Part shown: positions 20,961-32,654 of the stretch, one piece after another | Layout of the letters: every line of letters begins with the position of its first letter | How positions within the stretch are numbered: the stretch's first letter is position 1 | Source: Phlegmacium glaucopus | Lineage: Eukaryota > Basidiomycota > Agaricomycetes > Agaricales > Cortinariaceae | Assembly (NCBI GenBank): GCA_015039465.1 | Contig: MU130477.1 | Location: forward strand, 368,619-432,618 | DNA length: 64,000 bases | Direction of reading: 5' to 3' | The notes under the pieces: generated by a model | Told to the model about the DNA's origin: nothing | What the model saw: the letters and a program-made list of their open reading frames with translations, nothing else | Database searches by the model: none | Made by a program: the position numbers and the translations under genes

Positions 20961-23588
20961 ATCATCAGCAAACCTGACCAGACGTTAGTTTGCAAAATAT
21001 TGTCAATATAGCAAGAAACGCAGGAAAAGTTCCCGACCCACTATAACTATCTCATAGATGACATCGAAACACAAGGGGGCACCGGGAATCAAACCCGGGA
21101 CCCGGGGTTGGGGGGGGGGGGGGGCTGCCGGAGGCTTAGAAAAAAAAAATTTTTGGGGGTCAAACTTTGAAAAATTGCATATAAGTACTTGCTAATGGTG
21201 TAGCACACGATAATACAGTCCCTGGACAGATATATGGATTAGTTGTTCCCCATTTAGGTCAGCTGGGCCAAGTTTTTTGACTACTGATGGTCCAGTGAAA
21301 GGCAAGTTAAGACTTCAAAATAACTTAGACCATGTACTGCTCACATATTTACTGTTTACTACATCCTCAAAGATGGTTAATTCTAGTTATCTAAAGTGTT
21401 GTGGCTTGGGCGGCTCAAGTTCTAGGTCAGAAGTAAGCGGAGCCCGAAAATGTGGGAAAAACATACCATATTTGGATGAAAACATACCCGATATGGGTTG
21501 GGGGGGGGGGGGGGGTTGGCAAGGCCTTAGAGAAAAAAATCCACCCCGTGTAGTTTTTTGAATCTTGGTGCCCCCTTGTCGAAACAATGAATTGTTAATT
21601 TTTCGTAGGATTCTACCAAGAGATTTTGAAACATTTAATACCTAGTTAACTTTTGGGACAATATATAGCCATACTAACTTTGACCAGCATTAAATAGTAA
21701 GTAAAGTTTTGCTGGCTGTCATAAGTTCATCGAGCAACCAAAGGCCTAGAAAGCTATATAACCACACACGCAACACACAGGAGCTTTGGGCACAAAGCAG
21801 ATCAATTGAGCATAGTATCGGTTACATGGCATCTATCAAACAAGAAGCGAGGCAAACACGTTTCACGAAAACATGATACAGCAAGACAGGGCAAATAGAG
21901 CAAGTTCAATGGTAGGTGAGAACATAATATAGCTGTGTCCCAATGAAACTGTGTTAGGACAGCAGAAAGCAGGCAAAAACCAGAGCAGCCACAGCGATAA
22001 GAATCAAAGCGATGAGAACCAAATGCATGTTCATTAGTCATATCGCCTGCCGTGATTGCGGGACAGCGGAGACAGCGAAAGCGGAATTCAATGAGAGGAG
22101 CCTTGATCATGACGAGAAAACCTTTTGATCATGATGAGAGAAGCCTTGGTCGTGATGAGGGGAACCTTGAGCATGACGAGGAGAGTGGTGACTCGAGTCC
22201 TGCCTCACGTAGTGTCGAGATGTCGGCTCCTCGGGCAGCCGTCACAGCTGCATCAAGCTATAATCATAAATATATGCGCGCTGAAAATTGGTCTCTCGAG
22301 TAGAGAACAAAAAAATTTACCAGTTTCAAAAACCCCTCAAGCTCCTCTGGCTCTTTTTGGAAGTCCAAAAAGTCCTTGGAAATTTGAGAGAGGGCTTTAC
22401 GAAGGGCGCCATAGACCTCGGGTTGCTTGCGGCTTTCGTGAAGGAATCTAATATACAAATAATGTGCGGTACCACACACGAAGGATAAAATTTGATACAC
22501 ACCGTTCCTTGGTGATCTCCAAACTCCTCGACCTCAAATGACATCGCAGCATCCAAAACAAGACTGTAGTTGACGAAAGCATCTTGGTTTCTGGTATAGA
22601 ATCCAACAAATTTTTATAGGGATCCATTGGGCAGTTCATATATAGTGGTAATAAGCAACAAGACTTGTTCTGAGTTAAACAGGTAGAAATCAAGCGCACC
22701 TTTTACGCTTCCGAGTGTGATTCCAGGCTGTCAATAAATCAGCTTTTTTGCTTTGGGTGGCCCTCTTCAGCCTGAGTCTTCATCGCCAGAGCGGCTGGAC
22801 ATGAGTTCAGAGTTCCAAGAGTGTTAGTCGATGTACAAGTGGTGGTAGAAGGAATCTGAGTTCAATCTGAGTTCAAATCAAGAATCACATGACCTTATCG
22901 CTCTCAAGCGCAGGTGAAGCCGGAACTTGTCAACCAATCCCGTTGATGACGACTCTCTGGAAGATGAAAACCATGGCGACAACTTGGAGGACTTGGCAGG
23001 GGATGCGGAAGAAGAGGACTATGGGTATGTAATTGACTCAGAAGTAGAAGAGAGTGATGAAGAGGACTGGAGAGGACAAGGACCTTGGGGGTGAAGATGG
23101 GGAGGAACCATGGGAGATGGATGATGTACAAGCAGAAGGCCTTGATGACCTGTAGATAAATAACAGCTGCTTTAATTCGCTACATAATGTTATGGAAACT
23201 TTGCCATGGTTTTCGTCAAGACAGAATATCTTACAGTTAACATATTGTGTCTTAAATTTTGACAGCACTATAGATTTTCATGACAAAGTCTTCCTGCAGA
23301 AATTATAGCTCAAAGGATTTTCCTTCACTTTTCGACGTGTGGAATTACTTTCTCGATACCATGATTTGCAATAGATATTGAATAAAAACTTTGAAAATGG
23401 ATAATAAGTATTTTCCATTCTTGTATACCCTTAAAAAAGAACACACAGGTATATTATGACCTTAGAGATTTTGCCAGCAATCTATACCCACGACAATCTT
23501 TATTTTTGGAATACATTACAGGGAGAAGATTGTGGGAAAAATTATACACCGAAACGCAAAAGGATGATATGTCAGGTTTGCTGATGAT
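20961..23588. mobile_element. 2.6-kb inverted-repeat insertion in copy A
   Basis: It is bounded by inverted repeats ATCATCAGCAAACCTGAC (20961-20978) and GTCAGGTTTGCTGATGAT (23571-23588). The target duplication is either AT or GAT; the ends do not decide. The interior holds a nested hAT-like element (21072-21578), short imperfect repeats (22085-22180), protein-like minus-strand pieces around 22264-22700 (for example RKALSQISKDFLDFQKEPEE), and an acidic plus-strand stretch near 22950-23150 (EEEDYGYVIDSEVEESDEED). No DDE transposase was recognised; it may be a non-autonomous or gene-capturing DNA element. Confidence 0.65.
21072..21578. mobile_element. 507-bp element, 8-bp duplication, tRNA-like end
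   Basis: Terminal inverted repeats CAAGGGGGCACC / GGTGCCCCCTTG are flanked by a perfect 8-bp duplication TCGAAACA (21064-21071 and 21579-21586), fitting the hAT group. The left end continues into a T-arm-like stem (CCGGG TTTGATT CCCGG on the minus strand) resembling the 3' half of a tRNA, but no acceptor partner or anticodon arm is present. Two long poly-G runs lie near 21112 and 21499, each after GGGTTG and before a GCTTAGA/CCTTAGA motif. Confidence 0.8.
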
Positions 23589-23918
23589 TGGCTCGTCAAT
23601 TATGCCAGAACCAATCATGCACGCGGTCGCTACTCCTGGGAGCTTATGTCCCAAGCGGTGGATATCCTGATAGCAAAGACGGGTATTAGGACGCTCGACA
23701 TGGAGACGGCTCTTGTCAATCCCACCGTCCCCGGCGAGACTATCATACCAGGGAATCGATCAGAGGAACCGATGGTACCCCTCTTAGCCATTTGTTCCAA
23801 TTACCCCAAGTCATACCGGAGGAGGCCCAGTCAAGCGCAGGTCGACCAATTGTCGCATATTTTGGGGAGACAGCCCAGGTGGTGGATTGACTATGAGCTC
23901 CCTTCTTCGTATCAGTAA

Positions 23919-24409
23919 TCTGCGAACCTGTGGAATGAGCTAGCATACATTACTCTGCTGTATGTTTGCTATTAAATAAAACACTTCATGGGATTCCCAG
24001 GGGATATGTTGATATGTGACTGGCAGGATCGCATTGTGCTCTATAAGATCCTGAACCGTTCTGGGGTCCAGGATGGGTCATACCAGCACAAATGGTCCTG
24101 CCATCTGCGCAGCATTTCTGTCAAAGTCTTTCATCCTATTTGCTGTGTTTTCACCTATGGGAAAGGTGTATCTGACATTCTAACCTCGAACAATGCAGAG
24201 TCCTCAGCCTACCATTCATGAACACACGCCAGTTGTCTTGCTTAACGAGATGCTCTCGAAACGTCCTCCCGATTCGACTATTATGCCGCCTGAGATTTGC
24301 CAGAAGATGTTCTTCGACAACGCACCAATAAGTATAACTCTCTTCGTGTTTTCTAAACTGCTGTCTGAAAGATCCAGACATCAGTCAAAAGTCTGTTTAC
24401 ACTGAGAGG
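23919..24409 (+). other. Duplicated 3' flank with F-box-like fragment
   Basis: Downstream of the small-protein gene, a block (GGGATTCCCAGGGGATATG onward) recurs at about 30149-30212 and, inverted, at about 61030-61260, with a diverged trace at 28440. One frame reads GDMLICDWQDRIVLYKIL, similar in style to the beta-strand repeats of basidiomycete F-box proteins. No complete gene is visible; probably a gene remnant duplicated with the P450 unit. Confidence 0.35.
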
Positions 24410-25297
24410 TCTGTACGTAGTGCAATGACAGAAAAGCAGGGCAGTCAGTCCAGACCTTATCGAAATTGCGGCAATGAACACAAAGCGATCGTTGTAGTTC
24501 TGCAGACTTGAAGGAATGTTGATCGCCTGATGACGTTTAGCGGCAATGAAGTCAATCTTTGGGGAAACTAGAGAGATAGCGGCTATGGGTTCCCAAGGCC
24601 CGCAGAAACGATAAGAAACGGCCCGTGGTATGACTGGTGTCAGCTAGTAGAGAAAGATCATTATAAGCTTCAGGCTTCCGAGATTTGCCCTGGTACGTTC
24701 CGCTCTACTGTGCAATGAAGGCAATTGCTATGTAAGACCTGGGGATCCAAAATTGTGAACCGTTTGTAAGTTCGTTTAAAACTCACGCAAGATCATAGCA
24801 GTGCAAGTAGTTTATCGATGACGTGTCTGATAACAGGAAACTCACTGATAAGTAAATGAGCATGTTGTACATTAACTCGGGTATGATTCCTTGACAGAAA
24901 GTTGTTGAGTCGGAAATTAGTACAAACGCAACATAGAGCACCTCGGAAATCTTATTTGGCTTTATGTGACAGCTGATGGAAAATCATGGCGAGAATCTGC
25001 CACACGGCCGAGCGAGCCAACCAGCTACTAACCAAGAGATCATACTACGCGCGGTTGATTCAATCGAAACAAGGCACGACACAAGGCCAGAAGTTTGAAC
25101 ACAAGACGACAGAGAGGAAAGGGGTTTAGCCGTACCCAGACTCAGACGCCTGAAGCAAACCTCTTTTACCTGTCATGTATTAAACATCAATAGCACTGGA
25201 CGACGTTTGTTGACTTCTGTGGTGAACTGCAATGTATCTTCAACATCTAGCAAAAGGGAGAAAAAATGCCATATCTCTTAGAATTGAAAATAGATAC
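24410..25297. other. Intergenic, nothing recognised
   Basis: I see no gene or structured repeat in this stretch, which is the 3' flank of the SET/MYND gene. Confidence 0.4.
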
Positions 25298-27720
25298 TCA
25301 TCGCATCATCTTCGGCCTATCCTCATATACATTCCTTAAGCCAGTCTTCCACACAGCCAGCTCCTTTTCCAGTTCAGCCACTTGCCGACGTACATTTTGA
25401 CCTACCTCGCCTCCTTCATTACTTCCTCCTCCGAAACCAATCATTAATTCGGACCTTGCCTTCTTGAGGGTCTCGTATGCCAGTTTGAGCCTCTGCGGTC
25501 CAGAAGGGGGGTAAGCAGGAGGAACTATCATACTCGACGATGAACTTGAAGACAACGAAGCAGGAGTTGTAGGCCCCGATTGTGGTGGAATCATATGAGT
25601 TGGATGAGGCTCATCCACGCTAAGAAGTTTACCCAGTTCGGCGAGAGCGATGCCACGTATTGGATGTCCTTCCGTAAGGATTTGTCCTAAGCCCGTATTG
25701 GAACGTGTCGCAGAACGAATAGCCTCATCCAAAGCCTCCTGAACATCTCTCTGTGACAACCTCTGGGGTGTATCCTGAAGGTCAGCTTGCAGCTGCGGTG
25801 AGCGTATTTCTTCAGTGAGAGGTTCCGCGATCGGCAGATGGGTTATGAGAAGAGATGTATTCAGGCGTGAAAGTGCAAGTAAGGGATGTGCAGCTGGAAC
25901 GAGTCCAGCCGAAATAACTATGGGGATCAGATTCGTAGTGAGCTGGAGTGATTTCTGAGGATCTGCACTCAGTGTATCAGTCATGTCATTTTGATGATAT
26001 GGAGTGCACGCACTTGAGAACTGAAGTGTTTCAGCTTTATCCAGAGCTTCTTGTCCAACCCGGATAGCATCCAATACGGCGTCTGTATCCCTAACAGGAG
26101 TTTTACATTTTGAACAACGAACCAAGCTAGTTTCTGCAGAACCGGTAAGTAGTTGACATTATTATATTGAGCTGACAAACGACCTTCTGTGGGCAAAGGA
26201 CAGACACCACCGCATGTTTTGGGGCACCACATAACCTCTCTCCAGTCAATCGGGCTATCCATCGGCGGTACGCACAGTCGACAGCGGCATGTGAAATGGT
26301 ATGTGTCTTTCAGCAACTTCTGTCGTCGTTCGCGGGGAAGAGTGGTATCGATATAAGCAGTTAAAATCTAAAAAATATGTTGAGCTTAATGATGTAATGT
26401 AAAAGTGGAGGGAACCAACCTCTTCATCAGGAGCGATATATTTTAAAGCAACTACTTGCATAAGGGGTTCTTGATCTTTCCTTGATTCGCCACCAGCCCG
26501 AGGAAAGACAACAACAGCATTCGGATCACACGAATGGTTGATCAAAGCAACAATTGGCGAGACGCATGCACCAATAGGAGTCAAAGAAGGCGTAGATATC
26601 GTAAATGTGTTAGTCGTAAACTTTACGAAAATAAAACTTATAAGCTTTACTCGGGAATGGAAGGAAGGAAGATGAAGGATCACGAACCCGAGATACGAGG
26701 TCCACAAGGTCAGCTGCACCAAACACGCTAAATTCTGCAAGTTCTTGGGGTGAGGTGAGGCCTAGAAAACGTACAATCGCATGGGCCAGGTGTGTGTGCA
26801 CCTGCGAATCGTGAGCATTGGGGTCTTTCGTGAGGGATGTACGGTCTAAAGGCTTGATCAGAAGCCGCAATATCTTGCAGTTTAGCCACTTACGAGATTG
26901 GAGTGCATCAATTTCCCTGGACTGTCCCAATAAATGAGTCAGATGCTTTTTGTTCTTTAGAGGCACAATCATGATACAGACATACCCAGACACTTTCGCG
27001 ACCAAGTTTCCGCCTTTTCCATAAAATCCTGCCTAAACAACGGATGGCATCGCCTGGAAGCGTGGGAGCTCCAGATGTCGCTGCCTCGGACGAACACCAC
27101 CCTTGAATCGCCATACACTCTTGTTTATGAAAAGCCCAATCGGTATTTTGACATTTCTAGGAAGGTTACTTGATAAAGACCAACAGGTATTTTGACGAGA
27201 CCTACAGAATCGCAATACAGGATTGCTTTGCAACCTGTACAACGGCTTAAAGACCCAGACCCTGGACCAAAACAACTGGAACAATACGCCTCCAGATTGT
27301 CATTTGATAGGGCCGCAACGTGGGGTTTTACAGAGATCAGCACTTCTCCTGTACTTGTATTAACGAATTTAAGCACGCCTATATTTTTTTCGGAACTGAT
27401 GATTACTCACCAGGTTTCCAATGGATTTTACTGTAGACACCTCTCCCATTTTCGGGTCTCCCTTCATTGACCCGCACATCTAGGACCGAAGGAATTGCGG
27501 TGTAAAGACCATTAGAATTCAGGGAAATTGGACCAGTAGTGTGAGTGGTGTGGGTTGGTACCATGTCCGGGTCATTCATAAATCTTGGTTCAAGTTGGTT
27601 AGAAGGTTCGTTAGGTGTCTGGGACGTTGATATCTCCTTCAAAGTATAACATTTTGCTTCTTTGGCCTTTCTTTGCTGCTTGAGTTTGGAAAACTCTGAC
27701 ATAGCTGAACTTGGTTCCAA
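25298..27720 (-). CDS. SET/MYND-domain protein methyltransferase (SMYD-like)
   Basis: A predicted lysine methyltransferase, nuclear or cytosolic. Several short introns separate the exons. The N terminus has VLDVRVNEGRPENGRGVYS, the start of the split SET domain. A complete MYND zinc finger follows once an intron is removed: CSSC, CTGC, YCDSKC, then HKQEC (about 27310-27110). Next come DALQSHRTSL, the core NHSCDPNAVVVFPR (about 26540) and APDEEILTAYIDTTLPR, and a post-SET cysteine cluster CRCRLC and CSKC. The C-terminal helical region ends with a Ser-rich linker and RQVAELEKELAVWK. No damage was seen. Start at 27720 (MEPSSAM) or 27702 (MSEFSK). The gene lies between copies of the P450/small-protein repeats but is itself single here. 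Confidence 0.9.
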
Positions 27721-27841
27721 CTTGGGGGATCGAGAGGGTCAGATAGCATTTTACTCCCACGGTATTGATATCATAATGGACCTCATAAGAATTATTTAAT
27801 TTTGATAACTAAACGTTAAACGCGTTAAACCTTCGCGTTCA

Positions 27842-28369
27842 ATGTCCCAATCTTTCGGCAAACTTACGGTAAGACCTCCGCCCTGTGTTTCGTACTCTAA
27901 GTCTGACCTTTTGAATTAGGTTACACCTGCGGCACCAACTAAAATGCAGCTCGCATACCCAACATTATCCGACGTTCACACCGACCCCAAAGGTCGCATC
28001 TGTTTCTACGGCTATGACATCTCACAGGATTGGCTCATCAATTACGCCAAAACCCACATCAGGAATCATGCACGTGTCCATTACGACTGGGCGCTTACGT
28101 CCAAGGCGGTGGATGTCCTGATCGCACAGACACGTATTAGGACGCTCGACATGGAGACGGCTCTCGTCAATCCCACTGCCCCCGGCGACACTATCATACC
28201 AGGGAGTCGACCAGAGGAACCGATGGTACCCATCTTAGCCATTTGTTCCAATGACCCCGAGTCATACCAGAGGAGGCCCAGTCAGGCGCAGGTCGACCAA
28301 TTGTCACATATTTTGGGGAGACAGCCCAGGTGGTGGATTGACTATGAGCTCCCTTCTTCGTACCAGTAA
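27842..28369 (+). CDS. Small conserved protein, copy C, intact
   Basis: Exon 1 is 27842-27868 (MSQSFGKLT), the intron 27869-27919 (GTAAGA...TTAG), exon 2 27920-28369; 158 aa in total. Conserved blocks shared with copies A, D and E: YPTLSDVH, KGRxCFYGYDISQDWL, LIAxTxIRTL, ETALVNPT, SQAQVDQLSHILGRQ and the C terminus PRWWIDYELPSSYQ. No signal peptide or membrane segment; rich in Arg, Pro and Gln. I do not recognise the family. The flanks resemble those of the P450-linked copies, but here no P450 is attached upstream. Confidence 0.75.
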
Positions 28370-28489
28370 GTCGCGAGCCTGTGGAGTGAGCTGGCATACA
28401 TCAGTACTCTGCTGTATGTTTGCTATTAAATGAAACAGTTCATTGGATTACCAAGGGATATGTTGGTATGCGTCTGGTGCAGGTGCACA

Positions 28490-29549
28490 CCATGATATAT
28501 AGCCTAGATTCCCCGGCAGAAGTGGATGCGTGGCCACCCGATACCTTCCCTATCCTCAGATGCATGACATATAGATATGCACCTTCCTTTGTTTCCGAAG
28601 CTGGTTTATTGCGCATATGGCTAATAGGCTATTTGAGTTTGCTCTCATTCGGAAAGCTCATCAATGACCAGGAACTGAAAGGAGCTGTACCGGTAACAAG
28701 ATCGACAACTGCTGGTACAGAGCCGATGCTACGTGATCACTGCAGTCGAATTTTGAGAGATGAAGTAGGCCTCCAAAGATAATGGATTAAGGTAGTAATT
28801 GGGAGCCGTTCACCTGGATTTCAACGACCAGTAACCAAAAGGTAGTCAGACGACCGCGCCTGACTAAGCCTTCACAAATTCATGATGATGAAACAAGAGC
28901 CAACAGTAAACCAACTTGCAAAGAAAGCCTAAGAAACGACTCGGATAATTTCTTCCTATCTGTAGTACTTGACAAGGTGAAGAGTGATAAAAAACCGTGA
29001 ACACGATCACGTGAGGATTGCGACATCTCTAAAAATGGAAGAAGATACAACGAAACACGCGTTTCTTGCTGGATCAGAGGACAATGTTGCAAAAGTGTCG
29101 CCCACAATTTGTAGTTTATAGTCACAGATACGCGAAATGTAATGATATATGCTCGTCATGTGGTGTTAGCACGTGCGAGTCGAGTGCTACTTCCGCTGAT
29201 ACCAATGGATACCCAGCCTGAGTATATATTCTCATTTTTTCCCCGTTATTCTTTCTTTCCCTCAGTTGACTCACAGAACGTGTCAACTGAGGTGTGTATA
29301 TTTCTTTATTACCGATTCCTATTTACTTATGTACCTTATCAGAGTTCTGGACTGTTAATAGGTATTGTACAAATACAGTTGACTCACAGAACGTGTCAAC
29401 TGAGAGTTCTGGACTGTTAATACGAAAATGATATTTTGTAAAGAAATATGTTGATTTGGGACAACTAGTTCCCAAAACGGGATCATGCCACCCCAAAAAA
29501 GGAAGATGGTCAAACATGAACATTCAACTTTCAACGTTCAACATCCATC
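28490..29549 (+). repeat. Shared divergent intergenic region, copy 2 (P450 lost)
   Basis: Near-identical to about 20005-20770, from TAGATTCCCCGGCAG to CAACATCCATC just before the small-gene ATG. The P450 half of the pair is absent: identity starts about 60 bp upstream of where its ATG would be and the sequence to the left is the 3' flank of copy C. A 285-bp solo-LTR-like insertion (29138-29422) interrupts it. Confidence 0.75.
29138..29422 (+). mobile_element. 285-bp solo-LTR-like insertion, CGAAA duplication
   Basis: This segment is absent from the otherwise matching region near 20655 and is flanked by CGAAA on both sides (29133-29137 and 29423-29427). It starts TGTAATG. Its last part contains two direct copies of a palindromic motif AGTTGACTCACAG and ACGTGTCAACT, and twice AGAGTTCTGGACTGTTAATA, suggesting a short internal duplication. 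Confidence 0.65.
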
Positions 29550-30078
29550 ATGTCCCAATCATTGTCACAATCTTTCAGCAAACTTACGGTAACACCTCTG
29601 CCGTGTTTCGTACTCTAAGCCTGACCTTGCGAATTAGGTTACACCCGCGGCACCAACTAAAATGCAACTCCCATACCCAACATTATCCGACGTTCATGCC
29701 GACCCCAAAGGTCGTGCCTGTTTCTACGGCTATGACATCTCACAGGATTGGCTCATTGAATATGCCAAAGCCAATCATGCACGTGGCCGCTACTCTTGGG
29801 AACTTATGTCCCAAGTGGTGGATATCTTGATAGCAAAGACAGGTATTAGGACGCTCGAGACGGAGACGGCTCTCGTCAATCCCACCGTCCCTGGCGACAC
29901 TATCATACGAGGGAATCGACCAGAGGAACCGATGGTACCCCTCTTAGCCATTTGCTGCAATGCCCCCAAGTCATTACGGAGGAGGCCCAGTCAGGCGCAG
30001 GTCGACCAATTGTCGCTTATTTTAGGGAGACAGCCCAGGTGGTGGATTGACTATGAGCTCCCTTCTTCGTATCAGTAA
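29550..30078 (+). CDS. Small conserved protein, copy D, intact
   Basis: Exon 1 is 29550-29588 (MSQSLSQSFSKLT), the intron 29589-29637, exon 2 29638-30078 (starts VTPAAPTKMQLPYPTLSD); 159 aa. All conserved blocks of the family are present (CFYGYDISQDWLIEYAKANH, RGRYSWELM, IRTLETETALVNPT, and the PRWWIDYELPSSYQ end). Predicted soluble, function unknown. It keeps the full P450-side upstream region (28490-29549) although the P450 itself is gone, so it may still be expressed from that promoter. The intron donor GTAACA is less canonical than the GTAAGA of copy C. Confidence 0.75.
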
Positions 30079-30214
30079 TCTGTGAACCTGTGGAATGAGC
30101 TAGCATACATTACTCTGTTGTATGTTTGCTATTAAATAGAACACTTCATGGGATTCCCAGGGGATATGTTGATATGTGACTGGCAGGATCGCATTGTGCT
30201 CTATAAGATCTTGA

Positions 30215-31620
30215 ATGGCGAATGTTTTATATTGAGGAAGAAAAATAGTTTTTCCATCAAATAGTAAAGAATTAAATTGAATTCCGTACTTATGGCATTC
30301 CGTCTTTCGGTCTCACAGGGTAATTCAACGTGATTCGACAGAATTGAAAATTCAATGGTATTAGAAAAATCTAACTAAATTATTATTACATATTGAACTA
30401 TGTATATCGAAAGTCATAGATATGAACATCGGCACAGCGCTACGCTGGGCGAGGGTTGGAAGAAGGAAGGTGGTTCAACAAGATGAAAGTATGAGGGCAT
30501 TCAGGCATGTGCCGTTGATGTACCTGTGGTGGGATCAGACCGCAAGTAGTAAAGTAGTTCATGGGGTTAATGTAGATTTCCTCGATAGAGTTTAGAAGAG
30601 TTCGTGGTATTGAAATACGCAAGGAGAGTAAACCGCGAACAGTAGTGAAGTATGTGAAGTAGCTTAAAGAATGAGACTATTGACTTAGAATGTTGCTGCA
30701 AAGTTTATGGGATCAAAACTCTGGCCATCTCTTGTGCACCTGGCCTCCTACTTGCTACAGGTACCTAATACAAGAGTAATAAACTAACCAGGTGCAGATA
30801 TGCGAAACAGTAATGTAAGAATTGAGCTAATGTGAAGTCACATGGGCCCAATAGTTTGGTAATGAAGGAATAGGAGATAAAGTAAAAGTAAAGGTGATGA
30901 GTAAGGAGGTCAGTTGAATGACCTCCTGTTTCGAAGGAAATAATAAAAATATATATATGGAAAGTTGAAAGAAATTAAGTTGAAAACAAAACGGACCATA
31001 ATAAAACCAGTGAAAGGGATGTGTATGCAAGCCGTGAAAGACCGTGAGATTAGAGAGTGGCTGTGTGAAGGTGTGGTTGCGAAGGGATCAAATGGTTAAG
31101 TCCTATATTGACTGAGAGAACTGAAGATATGTCAAAGTATGAAGTGTGAAGAGGAATGAGGGTGCATCAGTAAACCCTGGTTTCGGTACAGGCATATACA
31201 AGGGTACATACCGCTACAAACTGAGGGACCCATGGTACACAGGTACAAACAAGGAGACCCACGCTACAAATAGCCAACCAAGATTTACTGATGTGCTTTG
31301 GATAGTTATGAAGGTCATAGAAGTGATGTGCGAAGGTCATGTGAGGACTATATCATGTTGTGCAAGGTGTGAAGGATGTGTGAGAACCGCAAATGAGAGT
31401 GCGAATGAAGTTGTTACCCATGAGGCATCTGTGTATACTGTGAAGTTGTTAAATCGCAAAAATAACCAGTTTATGAACCTAGAGGCTATATGAATCCTAT
31501 CACCGTGCAAGTGTGTACTATGTCAATGCATATGTGTGGTAGTCCTGTTTCTACCGCGCCCCCAAAACTGTGTCAGGAAGTTGTTATGTAATCTTTGGAC
31601 TTTGAAAACACATCGCATAA
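30215..31620. other. A/T-rich spacer, nothing recognised
   Basis: Similarity to the 3' flank of the small-protein unit stops near 30212. Beyond that I see only short ORFs without protein-like features. GGTACATACCGC and GGTACACAGG motifs near 31200-31240 look like minor local repeats. Confidence 0.4.
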
Positions 31621-31744
31621 ATATTGCACAAGCCATGAACCCATGCCTTTGGCATGGCTCTGCTCTGCTCTGCTTTGCTGGCCGCCAGCACAGATTCAGG
31701 GCTTGCCAGGGGCTCCACCCCCTGGACCCCTGGCTGCATCACAA

Positions 31745-31872
31745 CAGTGGACTCAGTTGAAAATCCTAATGGTAGACTTCAAATCCCAATGGTAGACCCA
31801 GTTTCAAAATCCTAATGGTAGACCCAGTTTCAAATCCTAATGGTAGACCCAGTCTGATATCCCAATAGTAGA
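31745..31872 (+). repeat. Tandem repeat of about 27 bp
   Basis: Five imperfect units of the form AATCCTAATGGTAGACCCAGTTTCA. It follows a GC-rich stretch (31630-31735) with CTCTGCTCTGCTCTGC and GGGGCTCCACCCCCTGG. Noncoding. Confidence 0.8.
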
Positions 31873-32654
31873 CTCATCTGACCATCTGAGAGTATTCCCA
31901 TCCACCAATCACACCATTACAACATCAAAAAATCCACATGTCTACAAATATATTCTGATATCACATTGAGCCCAACACAAAATCCAGAGTTCCCTGTAGT
32001 TACAATTCAAAGTATAATTTATTTTATACTCCCTGAATCTATTTTTATAAAACCTTCACACTATTCCCAATTCTTTTATTCCACCTACTTTTCACTTAAT
32101 TTTCTGTTAAAGTACTGATATTTTTCTTTTTCTACATTTCCCTCATCTCAATGGTCTATATACAAATTATGAACACACACAGAACATCTACCATAAGATC
32201 CCTTAAGCTTCATTTTCTCTTCATATATTATTTCCACTTCCACCCTACCTTTTCAGAAATAATTAGTTCTTACTCTTTACTCACTCTGGTCATACCCCTG
32301 TATCCATCATTGAATGTATCTATTATACATTGAACTTTCACCTCATTTATATTTTTCTCAATTTCAAATTGTAGCTGGATTAATAGTAGCTCCACATATC
32401 CTAAATCATATCAAATCTTTAATCTGTCACATCCAACTTAATTTAATGTAATTCAATTTATCTCAATTTTTCATCTTCAAAATTTCCATGGTACAGTATT
32501 CCAATACAAAACATAGAACCCCCATGTTACCACCTACCTGCCCCACTCACTCATCTATACCCATCTAGCCATATACCCATCTCCATCCACCTCTCTGTCT
32601 TCATTTATCTTTCCACTCACCTTGTTATTGTAACCACTTCCATTCACTCAAATT
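31873..32654. other. A/T-rich spacer, nothing recognised
   Basis: Pyrimidine-rich sequence without coding features; short ORFs only. Confidence 0.4.

Larger units (their letters stand above)
20771..23918 (+). pseudogene. Small conserved protein, copy A, split by insertion
   Basis: Same family as 27842-28369 and 29550-30078. Exon 1 (20771-20809, MSQSLSQSFSKLT), an intron (20810-20851) and the start of exon 2 (VTPAAPTK, MQLPYPTLSDVH) are followed at 20961 by a 2.6-kb insertion. The remaining coding part resumes at 23587 and ends RQPRWWIDYELPSSYQ at 23918. Removing the insertion and one AT gives exactly the 417-nt length of the copy-D main ORF, so the break is a clean insertion. Function unknown. 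Confidence 0.8.

Noticed and set aside
21072..21107. tRNA gene on the minus strand
   Set aside because: Only a T-arm-like stem and a 3' end are present; there is no acceptor partner, D-arm or anticodon arm. It overlaps the terminal repeat of a hAT-like element.
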